From: an uncultured Pseudomonas sp.
Lineage (GTDB): Bacteria > Pseudomonadota > Gammaproteobacteria > Pseudomonadales > Pseudomonadaceae
Length of the DNA stretch: 64,000 nucleotides
Reading direction: 5' to 3'
NCBI GenBank assembly: GCA_943912755.1
Contig: CALTWF010000002.1
Coordinates: 62,001 to 126,000, forward strand
Shown here: piece after piece, positions 1-9,012 of the stretch
Numbering within the stretch: the stretch's first letter is position 1
Layout: every line of letters starts with the position of its first letter
Made by a program: the position numbers and the translations under genes
Notes under the pieces: generated by a model
The model's database searches: none
What the model was told of the DNA's origin: nothing
What the model saw: only the letters and a program-made list of their open reading frames with translations

Positions 1-1307
1 TCCAGAGCCGCACCTACTTCGCCAGCCTGGAACAGGCCCTGGGCAACGACTGGAGCCTCAAGCTCAGCCTCAACCAGATGATCTCCGACCACGACACCCG
101 CCTGGCCTCGGCCAGTGGCGGCAACCCGGACCGCGCCAGTGGCGAGGGCATGTTCTTCTACTGGGGACGCTGGGAAGGGCACCGCGTGCAGAACAGCGCC
201 GACCTGAACCTGTCCGGCCCGTTCAGCCTGCTGGGCCGCCAGCATGACCTGGTGATCGGCTTCAACAGCTCCACCTCACGCCAGACCGGCGCCACCTGGG
301 ACACCAGCCTGTTCGGCATGGTGCCGGGCAGCATCTACGACTGGCGCGGCAACATCGCCCAGCCGGACTTCCAGAAGAACGGCAAGTACGAGCAGAACAA
401 ACGGCAGAACGGCGCCTACCTGGCGACCCGGCTCAAGCCGCTGGACGACCTGTCGGTGATCCTCGGCACCCGGGTCAGCACCTTCAAGTACGACGAGAAC
501 TACGACTACGACGGCCTCAGCGCGAGCTTCCCCGACAGCCGCGCCAGCTATAAACAGCACGGTGTGGTCACGCCCTATGCCGGGGTGGTCTACGACCTCG
601 ACGACACCTGGTCGCTGTATGCCAGCTACACCTCGATCTACCAGCCGCAGACCTACAAGGACGCCAACGGCTCGACCCTCGACCCGGTGGAAGGCGACAG
701 CTACGAAACCGGGATCAAGGCGGCCTTGCTCGGCGGCAAGCTCAACGCCAGCCTGGCGCTGTTCCGCATCGAGCAGGACAACGTCGCCGAGTCCGTCGGC
801 ACCAATCCGCTGACCAACGAGGGTATCTACAAGGCTATCGACGGCGCGACCACCAAGGGCCTGGAACTGGAAGTGGCGGGCGAACTGGCGGAAGGCTGGA
901 ACCTCTCGGCCGGCTACACCTACGCGCGCACCCGCGATGCCGACGAGCAGCGCATCTTCGGTTTCCCGATGACCACCACCAAGCCCGAGCACCTGATCCG
1001 CCTGTTCACCAGCTACCGCCTGCCGGGGGCGCTGGACAAGGTAACGGTGGGCGGCGGCCTGAACTGGCAGAGCGCGTTCTACGGCAATATCTGGCACCCG
1101 GTGGACAACGACTACAGCCGCATCAAGCAAGGCGGCTACACCCTGGTCGACCTGATGACCCGCTACCAGTACGACCAGCACCTGAGCTTCACGGTCAATG
1201 CCAACAACGTGTTCGACAAGCGCTACCTGAGCGGGCTGGGCAACTTCGACACCACCTACTATGGCGAGCCGCGCAACCTGATGCTGACTACCCGCTGGGA
1301 TTTCTGA
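1..1307 (+). CDS. TonB-dependent siderophore receptor, C-terminal part (5' end outside window)
   Basis: The reading frame is open from base 3 to the TGA at 1305-1307, so the gene starts before the window. The visible part, about 434 residues, is the 22-strand outer-membrane beta-barrel of a TonB-dependent receptor: alternating amphipathic strands, YETGIKAALLGGKLNASLALFR-type barrel segments, a VNANNVFDKRYL block and the terminal aromatic TTRWDF typical of BAM-inserted barrels. The family imports ferric siderophores using TonB-ExbBD energy. The plug domain and TonB box are not visible, so ligand class (FpvA/FoxA-like) is only a guess. A REP palindrome follows the stop and separates it from the convergent HAD gene. 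Confidence 0.9.
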   Translation, partial: QSRTYFASLEQALGNDWSLKLSLNQMISDHDTRLASASGGNPDRASGEGMFFYWGRWEGHRVQNSADLNLSGPFSLLGRQHDLVIGFNSSTSRQTGATWDTSLFGMVPGSIYDWRGNIAQPDFQKNGKYEQNKRQNGAYLATRLKPLDDLSVILGTRVSTFKYDENYDYDGLSASFPDSRASYKQHGVVTPYAGVVYDLDDTWSLYASYTSIYQPQTYKDANGSTLDPVEGDSYETGIKAALLGGKLNASLALFRIEQDNVAESVGTNPLTNEGIYKAIDGATTKGLELEVAGELAEGWNLSAGYTYARTRDADEQRIFGFPMTTTKPEHLIRLFTSYRLPGALDKVTVGGGLNWQSAFYGNIWHPVDNDYSRIKQGGYTLVDLMTRYQYDQHLSFTVNANNVFDKRYLSGLGNFDTTYYGEPRNLMLTTRWDF

Positions 1308-1328
1308 GGAGCCAAGCGGGCAGATAAC

Positions 1329-1404
1329 CTGTGGGAGCGGCTGTTAGCCGCGATTGCGGTGGTGAATTCACCGACGCCATCGCGGCTAACAGCCGCTCCC
1401 ACAG
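1329..1404. repeat. REP palindrome (GGCTGTTAGCCGC class)
   Basis: Two 26-base arms (1329-1354 and 1379-1404) are perfect inverted copies around a 24-base loop, with the Pseudomonas REP edge CTGTGGGAGCGG. It sits between the convergent 3' ends of the TonB receptor and the HAD hydrolase, so it can form a strong hairpin in both transcripts. Confidence 0.9.
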
Positions 1405-1413
1405 AGACCGCAA

Positions 1414-2007
1414 TCAATGACCGAGCAACACCTGCAACGCCCGGCAATCGGCAGCATGCCAGTCGGTCAGCTCCGGCCAGGGATTATCCGGCAGGTTGAC
1501 CAGCACCGTGCGGGTGCCCGCCGCACGACCACAGTCCAGGTCGAAACGGTAGTCGCCGACCATCACCATCCGCGCCGGCGCCACGTCCCAGGCTTCGGCC
1601 AGTCTCAGCAGCCCGCCCGGGTGAGGCTTGGGCGGCGCTTCGTCGCGGCCGAGCACGCTGTCCACCGGGAAGCAGTCGGCCAGGCCGATGGCCTCCAGGG
1701 TGACATGGGCCAGCTCGCGGGCATTGCGGGTGAGGATGCCGAGCTGGTAACCGCGCCCGGCCAGCTCGCGCACCAGCTCCACCGCGCCCACCGCCGGCTG
1801 CGAGGCGATCGCCAGGTCGCGCTCGTGCTCCAGCAGCCAGGCGTGCTTGGCCTGCGCTTCGGCGGCGGGCAAGGCAGCGAGGTGGGTGAGGATGTCGTCT
1901 TCAGGCGGAATGCCCAGGGCTTCGCGGATGGCGGCGAAGTCGTGCACGGCCACGGTCAGGGTGCCGTCCATGTCGAACACCCAGTGGCGAATGTCCTTGA
2001 GGCTCAT
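1414..2007 (-). CDS. HAD family hydrolase (phosphoglycolate-phosphatase-like, HAD-IA)
   Basis: A 197-residue protein starting MSLKDIRHWVFDMDGTL. The DxDGT motif near residue 12 supplies the nucleophile and acid/base aspartates of the haloacid dehalogenase fold. Later come a LTRN segment (motif II threonine), a lysine in PPKPHP (motif III) and MVGDYRFDLDCGRAAG (motif IV acidic residues). These residues predict a small phosphatase; the substrate is unknown. The start was chosen because its ATG overlaps the tesB stop by four bases (ATGA), implying translational coupling as a tesB-HAD operon. The longer upstream reading lies over tesB and is not credible. Confidence 0.9.
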   Translation of the reverse strand: MSLKDIRHWVFDMDGTLTVAVHDFAAIREALGIPPEDDILTHLAALPAAEAQAKHAWLLEHERDLAIASQPAVGAVELVRELAGRGYQLGILTRNARELAHVTLEAIGLADCFPVDSVLGRDEAPPKPHPGGLLRLAEAWDVAPARMVMVGDYRFDLDCGRAAGTRTVLVNLPDNPWPELTDWHAADCRALQVLLGH

Positions 2008-2873
2008 GCCCAATCCTTGCGGTGACGGATCAGGCCTTCCTGGCAGGACGATGCCACCAGCTGCCCGGCACGGTTGAAGATGCTGCCGCGGGAGAACCCG
2101 CGACCGTTGCCGGCCCACGGGCTGTCCATCGCATACAGCAGCCACTCGTCGGCGCGCAGGTTCTGGTGGAACCACAGGGCGTGGTCGAGGCTGGCGAGCT
2201 GCATGTCCTTGTGCCACACCGACTTGCCGTGGGGCATCAGCGAGGTGGTCAGCAGGCCGAAGTCGGAGGCGTAGGCCAGCAGGTACTTGTGCAGCGCCGG
2301 CGCGTCCGGCAGTGAGCCGTCGGCGCGGAACCAGACGTACTTCACCGGGTCGCCGGGCTTGGGGTTGAACGGGTCCTTCTCGGTGACCGGGCGCACTTCG
2401 ATAGGCTTGGCGCACAACAGCTTTTCCCGCAGGTGCTCGGGCAGATGCTCGGACATCATCTGGGCCAGCTCCACTTCCGACAGCAGGTTTTCCGGGCCGA
2501 CCACGTCGGGCATCTGCGCCTGGTGCTCGAAGCCCTCCTCGTCGTACTGGAACGAGGCGCTGCAGGTGAAGATCGGGTTGCCCTTCTGGATCGCGGTCAC
2601 CCGCCGGGTGCTGAAGCTGCCGCCGTCACGCACGCGGTCGACCGAGTAGACCACCGGCATGCTGGCGTCGCCCGGGCGCAGGAAGTAGCCATGCAGGGAG
2701 TGCACGTGGCGCGCCTCCTCGACCGTCTGGCTGGCCGCCGACAGCGATTGGCCGAGCACCTGGCCGCCATAGAGCTGACGGAAACCCAGGTCCTGGCTAC
2801 GGCCGCGGAAGAGGTTTTCCTCGATCGCTTCCAGACTCAACAGATCGACCAGATCGTCCAACACATGGCTCAT
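2004..2873 (-). CDS. tesB: Acyl-CoA thioesterase II
   Basis: A 289-residue protein (MSHVLDDLVDLLSLE...) with the double-hotdog arrangement of TesB. The N-terminal half has FRGRSQDLGFRQLYGGQVLGQSL, and the C-terminal half has ASLDHALWFH (the catalytic-aspartate segment) and QEGLIR (conserved glutamine). It hydrolyses medium- and long-chain acyl-CoA to free fatty acid and CoA in the cytoplasm. Length equals the usual family length. The internal ATG at 2873 is preferred over an upstream in-frame start because MSHVLDDL is the family N-terminus. It is first gene of a pair with the HAD hydrolase. Confidence 0.95.
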   Translation of the reverse strand: MSHVLDDLVDLLSLEAIEENLFRGRSQDLGFRQLYGGQVLGQSLSAASQTVEEARHVHSLHGYFLRPGDASMPVVYSVDRVRDGGSFSTRRVTAIQKGNPIFTCSASFQYDEEGFEHQAQMPDVVGPENLLSEVELAQMMSEHLPEHLREKLLCAKPIEVRPVTEKDPFNPKPGDPVKYVWFRADGSLPDAPALHKYLLAYASDFGLLTTSLMPHGKSVWHKDMQLASLDHALWFHQNLRADEWLLYAMDSPWAGNGRGFSRGSIFNRAGQLVASSCQEGLIRHRKDWA

Positions 2874-2948
2874 TCGAGATTCTCCAAAGCAGGGCCCAGG
2901 CGGCAAATGATACAGGGTTTGTCATTACTGGCCCGTATGTTCGCTGAT

Positions 2949-3521
2949 TCAGCCACGCAAGGTGGCCTGCCACTGGGCACGGTCAATGCGGTACAGCACA
3001 TGGGGGCGCAGAGGGTGACCGGGCTCCAGCTTCGGATGCTCGAAGTCGCCGGCGGGATCGGCCTGCATGCCGATGGCCTGCATCACCTTCTGCGAGGCCA
3101 GGTTGTCGCGGGTGGTGAAGGACACCACCTCCTGCAAGCTCAACTGGGCGAAGGCGCAACGCAGGCTGGTCCAGGCCGCTTCGCTGGCGAAGCCCAGGCC
3201 CCAGTGACGACGGGCCAGGCGCCAGCCTATTTCCACCGCCGGGGTGAAATCGGCATCGAAGCCGACATTGAGCAGCCCGGTCATGCCGATGAACGCCCCG
3301 GTGTCCTTGCGCTCCAGGGCCCACAGGCCGTAGCCGTACTCGGCGAAATGGCCGCGGATCCGGCCGATCAGCGCGGCGCTTTCCAGCCGCGTCAGCGGTG
3401 CGGGGAAATAACGCATCACCTGCGGATCGGCGCACAGCGCGGCGAATTCCTTCAGGTCGTCGTCCTGCCACTGGCGCAGCAACAGGCGCGCACTTTCCAG
3501 CTCAAGTATCGGCGTCATCAC
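2949..3521 (-). CDS. GNAT family N-acetyltransferase (RimJ/RimL-like)
   Basis: A 190-residue protein. It begins with LELESARLLLRQWQDDDL, the typical Acetyltransf_3 opening, followed by IGMTGLLNVGF and EIGWRLARRHWGLGFASEAA, which contains the R/Q-x-x-G-x-G/A acetyl-CoA pyrophosphate loop. VVSFTTRDNLASQKVMQAIGM is the C-terminal GNAT motif. These families acetylate protein N-termini or small amines; the substrate cannot be told. Met1 or Met2 may be the start. It lies alone, with the promoter side facing the divergent deacetylase gene. Confidence 0.88.
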   Translation of the reverse strand: MMTPILELESARLLLRQWQDDDLKEFAALCADPQVMRYFPAPLTRLESAALIGRIRGHFAEYGYGLWALERKDTGAFIGMTGLLNVGFDADFTPAVEIGWRLARRHWGLGFASEAAWTSLRCAFAQLSLQEVVSFTTRDNLASQKVMQAIGMQADPAGDFEHPKLEPGHPLRPHVLYRIDRAQWQATLRG

Positions 3522-3658
3522 GGCTCCAGTTTTTCAAAGACCTCGCAGTCTACAGCGTAGGCAGCCGATGCTGGCCGTGCATGGCCATCATCGCCCGGCG
3601 CTGGCGCGGCCCGTCGGGCAACTGGCAAGATCGCCCGATTGCCACCAGCGGACCGACC

Positions 3659-4573
3659 ATGCGCCTGCCTCTTGTCTACCACGACGACTACAGCCCGGAA
3701 TTCCCTCCGGAACACCGCTTTCCCATGGACAAGTTCCGCCTGCTGCACGACCACCTGATCGCCTGCGGCCTGACCACCGACGCCGAGCTGCTGCGCCCGC
3801 AGATCTGCCCCAACGACATCCTCGCCCTGGCCCACGACCGCGCCTACATCGAGCGCTACATGAACGGCGAGCTGTCCCGCGAGGACCAGCGCCGCCTCGG
3901 CCTGCCCTGGAGCGAAGCCCTGGCCCGGCGCACCGTGCGCGCGGTCGGCGGCTCGCTGCTGGCCGCCGAGCTGGCCCTGCAGCACGGCATCGCCTGCCAC
4001 CTGGCCGGCGGCACGCACCACGCCCATTACGACCACCCGGCGGGCTTCTGCATCTTCAACGACCTGGCGGTGATCAGCCATTACCTGCTGGAGGCCGGTC
4101 GGGTCCATCGGGTGCTGATCTTCGACTGCGACGTGCACCAGGGCGACGGCACCGCGCGGATCCTCGAACACACGCCGGATGCGATCACCGTATCGCTGCA
4201 CTGCGAACAGAATTTCCCCGCGCGCAAGGCGCGCAGCGACTGGGACATCCCGCTGCACCGCGGCATGGGCGATGCCGAGTACCTGAAGATCGTCGACGAT
4301 GCCCTGAACTACCTGCTGCCGCTGTACCAGCCGGACCTGGTGCTCTACGACGCCGGGGTCGACGTACACAAGGACGATGCCCTCGGCTACCTGCAACTCA
4401 CCGACGAGGGCGTCGCCGCCCGCGATACCTGCGTGCTGCGCCACTGCCTGGGCCGGGATATCCCGGTGGTCGGGGTGATCGGCGGCGGCTACAGCAAGGA
4501 CCGCGAGGCCCTGGCCCGGCGCCACGGCATCCTCCATCACAGCGCGCAGCGGGTGCTGGATTACCCACAATGA
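3659..4573 (+). CDS. Histone deacetylase superfamily (acetoin-utilization/acetylpolyamine-hydrolase-like) protein
   Basis: A 304-residue protein starting MRLPLVYHDDYSPEFPPEH. It carries the class II HDAC-fold residues: GGTHHAHYDHPAGFC with the paired active-site histidines, FDCDVHQGDGT with zinc-binding Asp and His, and YDAGVDVHKDD with the second zinc Asp. Bacterial members remove acetyl groups from small amines or lysines; the substrate here is unknown. The ATG at 3659 matches the family N-terminus, whereas an upstream extension overlaps the divergent GNAT gene. Confidence 0.92.
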   Translation: MRLPLVYHDDYSPEFPPEHRFPMDKFRLLHDHLIACGLTTDAELLRPQICPNDILALAHDRAYIERYMNGELSREDQRRLGLPWSEALARRTVRAVGGSLLAAELALQHGIACHLAGGTHHAHYDHPAGFCIFNDLAVISHYLLEAGRVHRVLIFDCDVHQGDGTARILEHTPDAITVSLHCEQNFPARKARSDWDIPLHRGMGDAEYLKIVDDALNYLLPLYQPDLVLYDAGVDVHKDDALGYLQLTDEGVAARDTCVLRHCLGRDIPVVGVIGGGYSKDREALARRHGILHHSAQRVLDYPQ

Positions 4574-4724
4574 CTGTGGAGCCGCTTGTGGATAACCTGC
4601 GGGAAAGCCCGTTTGCCCCCGTGAAACCGGGGCCGCGCGGTACTTGATCGTTTTTTGTACAGTGTCTTGCCGGCCCCGCCTCGGGTAGAATGCGCGGCCC
4701 ACTTATCCCCAGCCTGCCGCCGCC

Positions 4725-5963
4725 ATGACCGATTCCCGCCCCACCGTCCCCGCCCACGTCGCCATTGTCGGAGGCGGCCCCGCCGGCCTGATGGCGGCGG
4801 AAGTCCTGGCCCTGGCCGGCGTCCGGGTCGACCTGTACGACGCCATGCCCTCGGTGGGGCGCAAGTTTCTCCTGGCCGGGGTCGGCGGCATGAACATCAC
4901 CCACTCCGAGTCCTACCCGGCCTTTGTCTCGCGCTATGCCGAGCGCAGCGGGGAAATCGCCGCGCTGTTGCAGGGGTTCGATGCCGATGGCTTGCGCGAC
5001 TGGATCCATGGCCTGGGGATAACTACCTTCGTCGGCACTTCGGGCCGGGTGTTTCCCAGCGATATGAAAGCCGCGCCGCTGCTGCGCGCCTGGCTCAAGC
5101 GCCTGCGCGATGCCGGGGTGGTTATCCACACCCGGCACCGCTGGCTGGGCTGGAATGACCAGGGCGCCTTGCGGATCGCTTATCCACAGGGCGAACTGGC
5201 GATCACCCCGGACGCCACCATCCTGGCCCTCGGCGGCGGCAGCTGGGCGCGCCTGGGTTCCGATGGCGCCTGGCTGCCGTGGCTGGCCGAGCGGGCTGTG
5301 GATATCGCCCCGTTGCAGCCGGCCAACAGCGGTTTCGAGGTGCAGGCCTGGAGCGACCTGCTCAAGCACAAGTTCGCCGGTGCGCCGTTGAAGAACATCG
5401 CCCTGAGCCTGCCGGGACAGACGCCACGGCTCGGTGAGTTCGTCCTGACCGAGAGCGGTGTGGAAGGCAGCCTGGTGTATGCCTGGTCGGGGCTGGTTCG
5501 CGAAACCATCAACCTCGAAGGTAGCGCCACCCTGCTGCTGGACCTGCTGCCCAACCGCACTGTGGATAAAGTCGCCCAGGCCCTGGCCAAACCGCGTGGT
5601 TCGCGCTCGATGGCCAAGCACCTGCACGGGCAGTTGGGGCTGGACGGGGTGAAGGCGGCGCTATTGCGCGAGTTGACCGGGCCCGAGGTGTTCGCCGATC
5701 CGCAGAAACTGGCAGAGGCGATCAAGGCCCTGCCCATCGTGCTGGTGCGGGCGCGGCCGCTGGATGAAGCGATCAGCAGTGCCGGCGGGGTCAGGTTCGA
5801 AGCGCTGGATGAGGGTTTGATGCTGAAGCAGATGCCGGGGGTGTTCTGTGCCGGGGAGATGCTCGACTGGGAGGCGCCGACGGGTGGGTATCTGCTGACG
5901 GCTTGCTTTGCCAGTGGCAGGAAGGCGGGGTTGGGGGTGCTGGAGTGGCTCGGCAGGCAGTAA
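4725..5963 (+). CDS. BaiN/TIGR03862-type FAD-dependent oxidoreductase
   Basis: A 412-residue flavoprotein. The N-terminal Rossmann segment VAIVGGGPAGLMAAEVLALAG (residues about 8-28) binds FAD. GRKFLLAGVGGMNITHSE is the signature of the HI0933/BaiN family, and the C-terminus has GVFCAGEMLDWEAPTGGYL for FAD closure. The subgroup is common in Pseudomonas, but its substrate is undefined. It stands alone after a 151-base gap and converges on the helicase gene, with a REP palindrome between the 3' ends. Confidence 0.9.
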   Translation: MTDSRPTVPAHVAIVGGGPAGLMAAEVLALAGVRVDLYDAMPSVGRKFLLAGVGGMNITHSESYPAFVSRYAERSGEIAALLQGFDADGLRDWIHGLGITTFVGTSGRVFPSDMKAAPLLRAWLKRLRDAGVVIHTRHRWLGWNDQGALRIAYPQGELAITPDATILALGGGSWARLGSDGAWLPWLAERAVDIAPLQPANSGFEVQAWSDLLKHKFAGAPLKNIALSLPGQTPRLGEFVLTESGVEGSLVYAWSGLVRETINLEGSATLLLDLLPNRTVDKVAQALAKPRGSRSMAKHLHGQLGLDGVKAALLRELTGPEVFADPQKLAEAIKALPIVLVRARPLDEAISSAGGVRFEALDEGLMLKQMPGVFCAGEMLDWEAPTGGYLLTACFASGRKAGLGVLEWLGRQ

Positions 5964-5978
5964 TAAGTTGCCTTTAAT

Positions 5979-6044
5979 GGCCTCATCGCTGGCAAGCCAG
6001 CTCCCACAAGGTCCTGTGGGAGCTGGCTTGCCAGCGATGAGGCC
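5979..6044. repeat. REP palindrome (GGCTTGCCAGC class)
   Basis: Thirty-base perfect inverted arms at 5979-6008 and 6015-6044 are separated by six bases. The element lies between the convergent 3' ends of the flavoprotein and helicase genes. Confidence 0.92.
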
Positions 6045-6063
6045 CTGAAGAACTACCTGGATC

Positions 6064-7389
6064 TCAAGGCTTGCGCTTCTTCGGCCCGGTATTGAACGAA
6101 GGCACCTTGCGCACCGCCTTGGCCGGTGCCGCCGGTGCATCGCCGCTGTCCATCCAGCGCCCCAGGCTGCCCTTGGCGCCACTGACCTTGGGCTTCTTCG
6201 GTTTCTTCGGCTTTTTCAGGATCTGCCCGCTGGCATCGGTCACCGGCACCCGGTGGTCCGGTTCGAAGCCCGGCTCGTCATGGCGCGGCAGGGTCTTGCG
6301 GGTCAGGGTCTCGATGGCCGACAGCAACTGCACTTCATCGGCGCACACCAGCGAGATCGCCTCACCGGTATTGCCCGCCCGGCCGGTCCGGCCGATGCGG
6401 TGGATGTAGTCCTCGGCAACGATCGGCAGGTCGAAGTTGACCACCAGCGGCAGGTCGTCGATATCCAGCCCGCGCGCGGCCACGTCGGTGGCCACGAGGA
6501 TCTGCACTTCCCGCGCCTTGAAGCTGTCCAGCGCACGCTGGCGGGTGGCTTGCGGGCGGTCGCCATGGATGCCGTCGGCATTGATGCCCATGCCCACCAG
6601 GCGCTCGACCAGTTGGTCGACGCCGTTGCGGGTCTTGGCGAACACCAGCACCTGCTTCCAGCGCTGCTTGCGCAGCAGATGGCAGAACAGCTCGGCCTTG
6701 CGCTTCTTGTCGACGGTGACGATCCACTGCTTGACCGTGCTCGCGGTGACGTTGCGCGGGCTGACCTCGACGCTCAGCGGCTCGTTGAGCATCTGCCCGG
6801 CCATCAGGCGGATCTCGTCGGAGAAGGTGGCGGAGAACAGCAGGGTCTGGCGCTTGACCGGCAGCGCGGCGTAGATCGAGCGCAGTTCCTCGGCGAAACC
6901 GAGGTCGAGCATGCGGTCGGCTTCGTCCAGCACCAGGGCCTGGAGCTGGTTGAACTTCACGGCGTTCTGGCGGAACAGGTCGAGCAGGCGGCCCGGGGTC
7001 GCCACCAGCAGGTCGATGCCCTTGCGCAGTTTCATCATCTGCGGGTTGATGCTGACCCCGCCGTACACCGCGTAGGTGCGCAGCGGCAGGTGTTCGGCGT
7101 ATTCGCGGATGTTTTCGTGAACCTGCTCGGCCAACTCGCGGGTCGGCACCAGCACCAGGGCGCGCACCGAGTTGCTGGCGACCTGGGCGCCTTCCATCGT
7201 CAGGCGCTGCAACAGCGGCAGGGCGAAGCCGGCGGTCTTGCCGGTGCCGGTCTGGGCCGCGGCCATCAGGTCGCGGCCGGCCAGCACGGCGGGAATCGCC
7301 TGGGCCTGGACCGGCGTCGGGGTGTTGTAGTTGAGTCCGTCGAGGGCGCGCAGCAGCGGTTCGATCAGGCCGAGTTTGGCGAATGTCAT
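6064..7389 (-). CDS. rhlE: DEAD-box ATP-dependent RNA helicase (RhlE-type)
   Basis: A 441-residue helicase starting MTFAKLGLIEPLLRAL. Motifs in order: Q motif (TPTPVQAQAIP), I (AAQTGTGKT), Ia (PTRELAEQ), Ib (TPGR), II (DEAD), III (SAT), IV, V (ATDVAARGLD) and VI (HRIGRTGR). A basic, low-complexity tail rich in KKPKKPKK and ending KKRKP is typical of the RhlE group and probably binds RNA. It unwinds short RNA duplexes in ribosome assembly or mRNA turnover. The start at 7389 is the family N-terminus; the upstream in-frame stretch is intergenic. Pseudomonas carries several paralogues, so the symbol is tentative. Confidence 0.9.
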   Translation of the reverse strand: MTFAKLGLIEPLLRALDGLNYNTPTPVQAQAIPAVLAGRDLMAAAQTGTGKTAGFALPLLQRLTMEGAQVASNSVRALVLVPTRELAEQVHENIREYAEHLPLRTYAVYGGVSINPQMMKLRKGIDLLVATPGRLLDLFRQNAVKFNQLQALVLDEADRMLDLGFAEELRSIYAALPVKRQTLLFSATFSDEIRLMAGQMLNEPLSVEVSPRNVTASTVKQWIVTVDKKRKAELFCHLLRKQRWKQVLVFAKTRNGVDQLVERLVGMGINADGIHGDRPQATRQRALDSFKAREVQILVATDVAARGLDIDDLPLVVNFDLPIVAEDYIHRIGRTGRAGNTGEAISLVCADEVQLLSAIETLTRKTLPRHDEPGFEPDHRVPVTDASGQILKKPKKPKKPKVSGAKGSLGRWMDSGDAPAAPAKAVRKVPSFNTGPKKRKP

Positions 7390-7447
7390 GGAAATACCGT
7401 CAGGGGAATCGTGCAATGGCGCGAAGTTTACCCTGTTCGGCCCCACT

Positions 7448-8371
7448 TCACCGAGTTCCGGACAGCTTGCCTGCCAGCACCGGTTGCTCCGGCGCCTTGC
7501 GCCATTGCGGGATGCCGATCAGCACCACCGCGCCGATGATCACCGCCATCGCCAGGCATTCCTCGGCACCGATGCGCTCGCCAGCGAAGAGGATGCCCAG
7601 CAGCACCGCCACCGCCGGGTTGACGTAGGCATAGCTGGTGGCCGCCGCCGGGCGTACGTGCTTGAGCAGGTACATGTAGGCGCTGAAGGCGATGATCGAA
7701 CCGAACACCACCAGGTAGGCCAGGGCGCCCCAGCCAGCGGCGCTCGGCATCTGGGTCATGCGCTCGCCGCTGAGGGCGCTGCCGAGCAGCAGAGCCGCGC
7801 CGCCCACCAGCATTTCCGCGGCACTGGCCATCGGCCCCTGGGGCAGCGGCAGGCTTTTGCTCCACACCGAGCCAAAGGCCCAGGCTGCGGCGGCAAACAG
7901 GATCAGCGCCGCACCGAACGGACTGGCCTGGAGGTTGGAGCCGAGGTTGAGCAAGCCGATCCCCACCAGCCCGAGCGCGATCCCGGCCCACTCCAGCCGC
8001 GTGTTGCGGTGACCGAAGAACAGTCCGAAGAGCAAGGTGAACAACGGCACCGTCGCCACCGCCAGTGCCGCCACGCCGGAAGCGACCCCGGCGTGCTCGG
8101 CCAGGGTCACCCCGCCGTTGCCGCAACTGAGCAGCAGCACGCCGATCAGCCCCGCCGCCTTCCACTGCTGCCAGGTCGGCGCCGGCACCCCGCGCCAGCG
8201 CAGGAAGCCATACAGCAGGCTGCCAGCGACCACGAAGCGGATACCCGCCATCAACATCGGCGGCCAGGACTCGACGCCGATGCGGATGAACAGGTAGGTG
8301 GAGCCCCAGACCAGATAGAGGGCAAGGAAGGAACCGATCAGCAACCAGGGAAAACGACGGGAGGCAGACAT
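7448..8371 (-). CDS. yedA: EamA/DMT family exporter, YedA-like
   Basis: A 307-residue inner-membrane protein with ten predicted hydrophobic helices in two EamA repeats. It begins MSASRRFPWLLIGSFLALYL and has the VWGSTYLFIRIGVESWPP segment characteristic of YedA. DMT exporters move small metabolites or drugs out of the cell; the substrate is unknown. The start is placed at the ATG at 8371, before the first helix; a longer start at 8419 would cover the divergent promoter. It is transcribed away from the adjacent Lrp gene, a common arrangement in which the Lrp protein controls the exporter. Confidence 0.9.
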   Translation of the reverse strand: MSASRRFPWLLIGSFLALYLVWGSTYLFIRIGVESWPPMLMAGIRFVVAGSLLYGFLRWRGVPAPTWQQWKAAGLIGVLLLSCGNGGVTLAEHAGVASGVAALAVATVPLFTLLFGLFFGHRNTRLEWAGIALGLVGIGLLNLGSNLQASPFGAALILFAAAAWAFGSVWSKSLPLPQGPMASAAEMLVGGAALLLGSALSGERMTQMPSAAGWGALAYLVVFGSIIAFSAYMYLLKHVRPAAATSYAYVNPAVAVLLGILFAGERIGAEECLAMAVIIGAVVLIGIPQWRKAPEQPVLAGKLSGTR

Positions 8372-8394
8372 GGGGGGCTCGTATTTGAGTAGTT

Positions 8395-8419
8395 GTGGCG
8401 CTAGTTTAAAAAGCGCCAC
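8395..8419. promoter_or_regulatory. Inverted repeat in the yedA / lrp-like divergent region
   Basis: GTGGCGCT (8395-8402) and AGCGCCAC (8412-8419) are perfect inverted arms around an A/T-rich nine-base centre, 24 bases before the yedA start. Lrp-type regulators bind such A/T-centred palindromes, so this is a candidate operator. A role as a plain hairpin is not excluded. Confidence 0.45.
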
Positions 8420-8524
8420 CGGTAAAATTAAGTTTCAAAAAACGCTTATCGAGCCCCTGGACTTTCGAAAAAACGGATCTTCCGGGTATTTCCCTTCGTT
8501 TTCACAAGGCCCCTTGCAGACCCC

Positions 8525-8974
8525 ATGGACAAGTACGATCGCATGCTCCTCGCCGCCCTTCTGGACAACGGCCGCGCCTCCTTCGCCCAACTCGCGCGCA
8601 CGGTGAACCTCTCGGCCCCGGCGGTGGCGGAACGGGTGGCGAAGCTGGAGGCCAGCGGGGTGATCACCGGCTACCAGGCCAAGGTCGACATGAGCAAGAT
8701 CGGCCTGCCGATCCAGTGCGTGATCGAGCTGCGCCTGGCCAGCCACGGCAACCAGCAGGCCTACGAGGCGCTGACGCAGATTCCCCAGCTCACCGAATGC
8801 CACCGGGTCACCGGCGATCCGTGCGTAATCATGCAGGCGGCGGTGGGTTCGATGCCGGAGCTGGAGGAGCTGATCAACCGGGTGGCGCAGTTCGGTTTCA
8901 GCAAGACCTCGATCATTCTCTCCAGCGCGGTCGAGCGGCGGGTGCCGCTGGGGCAACTGGAAAAGAAGGCTTAA
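8525..8974 (+). CDS. Lrp/AsnC family transcriptional regulator
   Basis: A 149-residue regulator. The N-terminal winged helix (MDKYDRMLLAALLDNGRASF, then LARTVNLSAPAVAERVAKLE) occupies residues 1-55. A RAM/AsnC ligand domain follows, with HRVTGDPCVIMQAAV and IILSSAVERRVPLG. It probably forms octamers that respond to an amino acid. Its position divergent from yedA suggests control of that exporter. A GC-rich hairpin follows the stop codon. Confidence 0.92.
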   Translation: MDKYDRMLLAALLDNGRASFAQLARTVNLSAPAVAERVAKLEASGVITGYQAKVDMSKIGLPIQCVIELRLASHGNQQAYEALTQIPQLTECHRVTGDPCVIMQAAVGSMPELEELINRVAQFGFSKTSIILSSAVERRVPLGQLEKKA

Positions 8975-8984
8975 CCATCAGTAT

Positions 8985-9007
8985 TTGGGGCCGCTGTGCG
9001 GCCCCAA
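8985..9007. terminator. Terminator-like hairpin between convergent lrp-like and exonuclease genes
   Basis: Ten-base perfect arms (8985-8994 and 8998-9007) form a stem with a TGT loop between two convergent genes. There is no good T-tract on either side, so it is a weak or non-canonical terminator. Confidence 0.45.
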
Positions 9008-9012
9008 TTGGC

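Noticed and set aside
4574..4724. Intrinsic terminator after the deacetylase gene (GCCCCCGTGAAACCGGGGC)
   Set aside because: The stem is imperfect and the T-run begins about 16 bases later, after further GC-rich sequence, so it does not meet the usual spacing.
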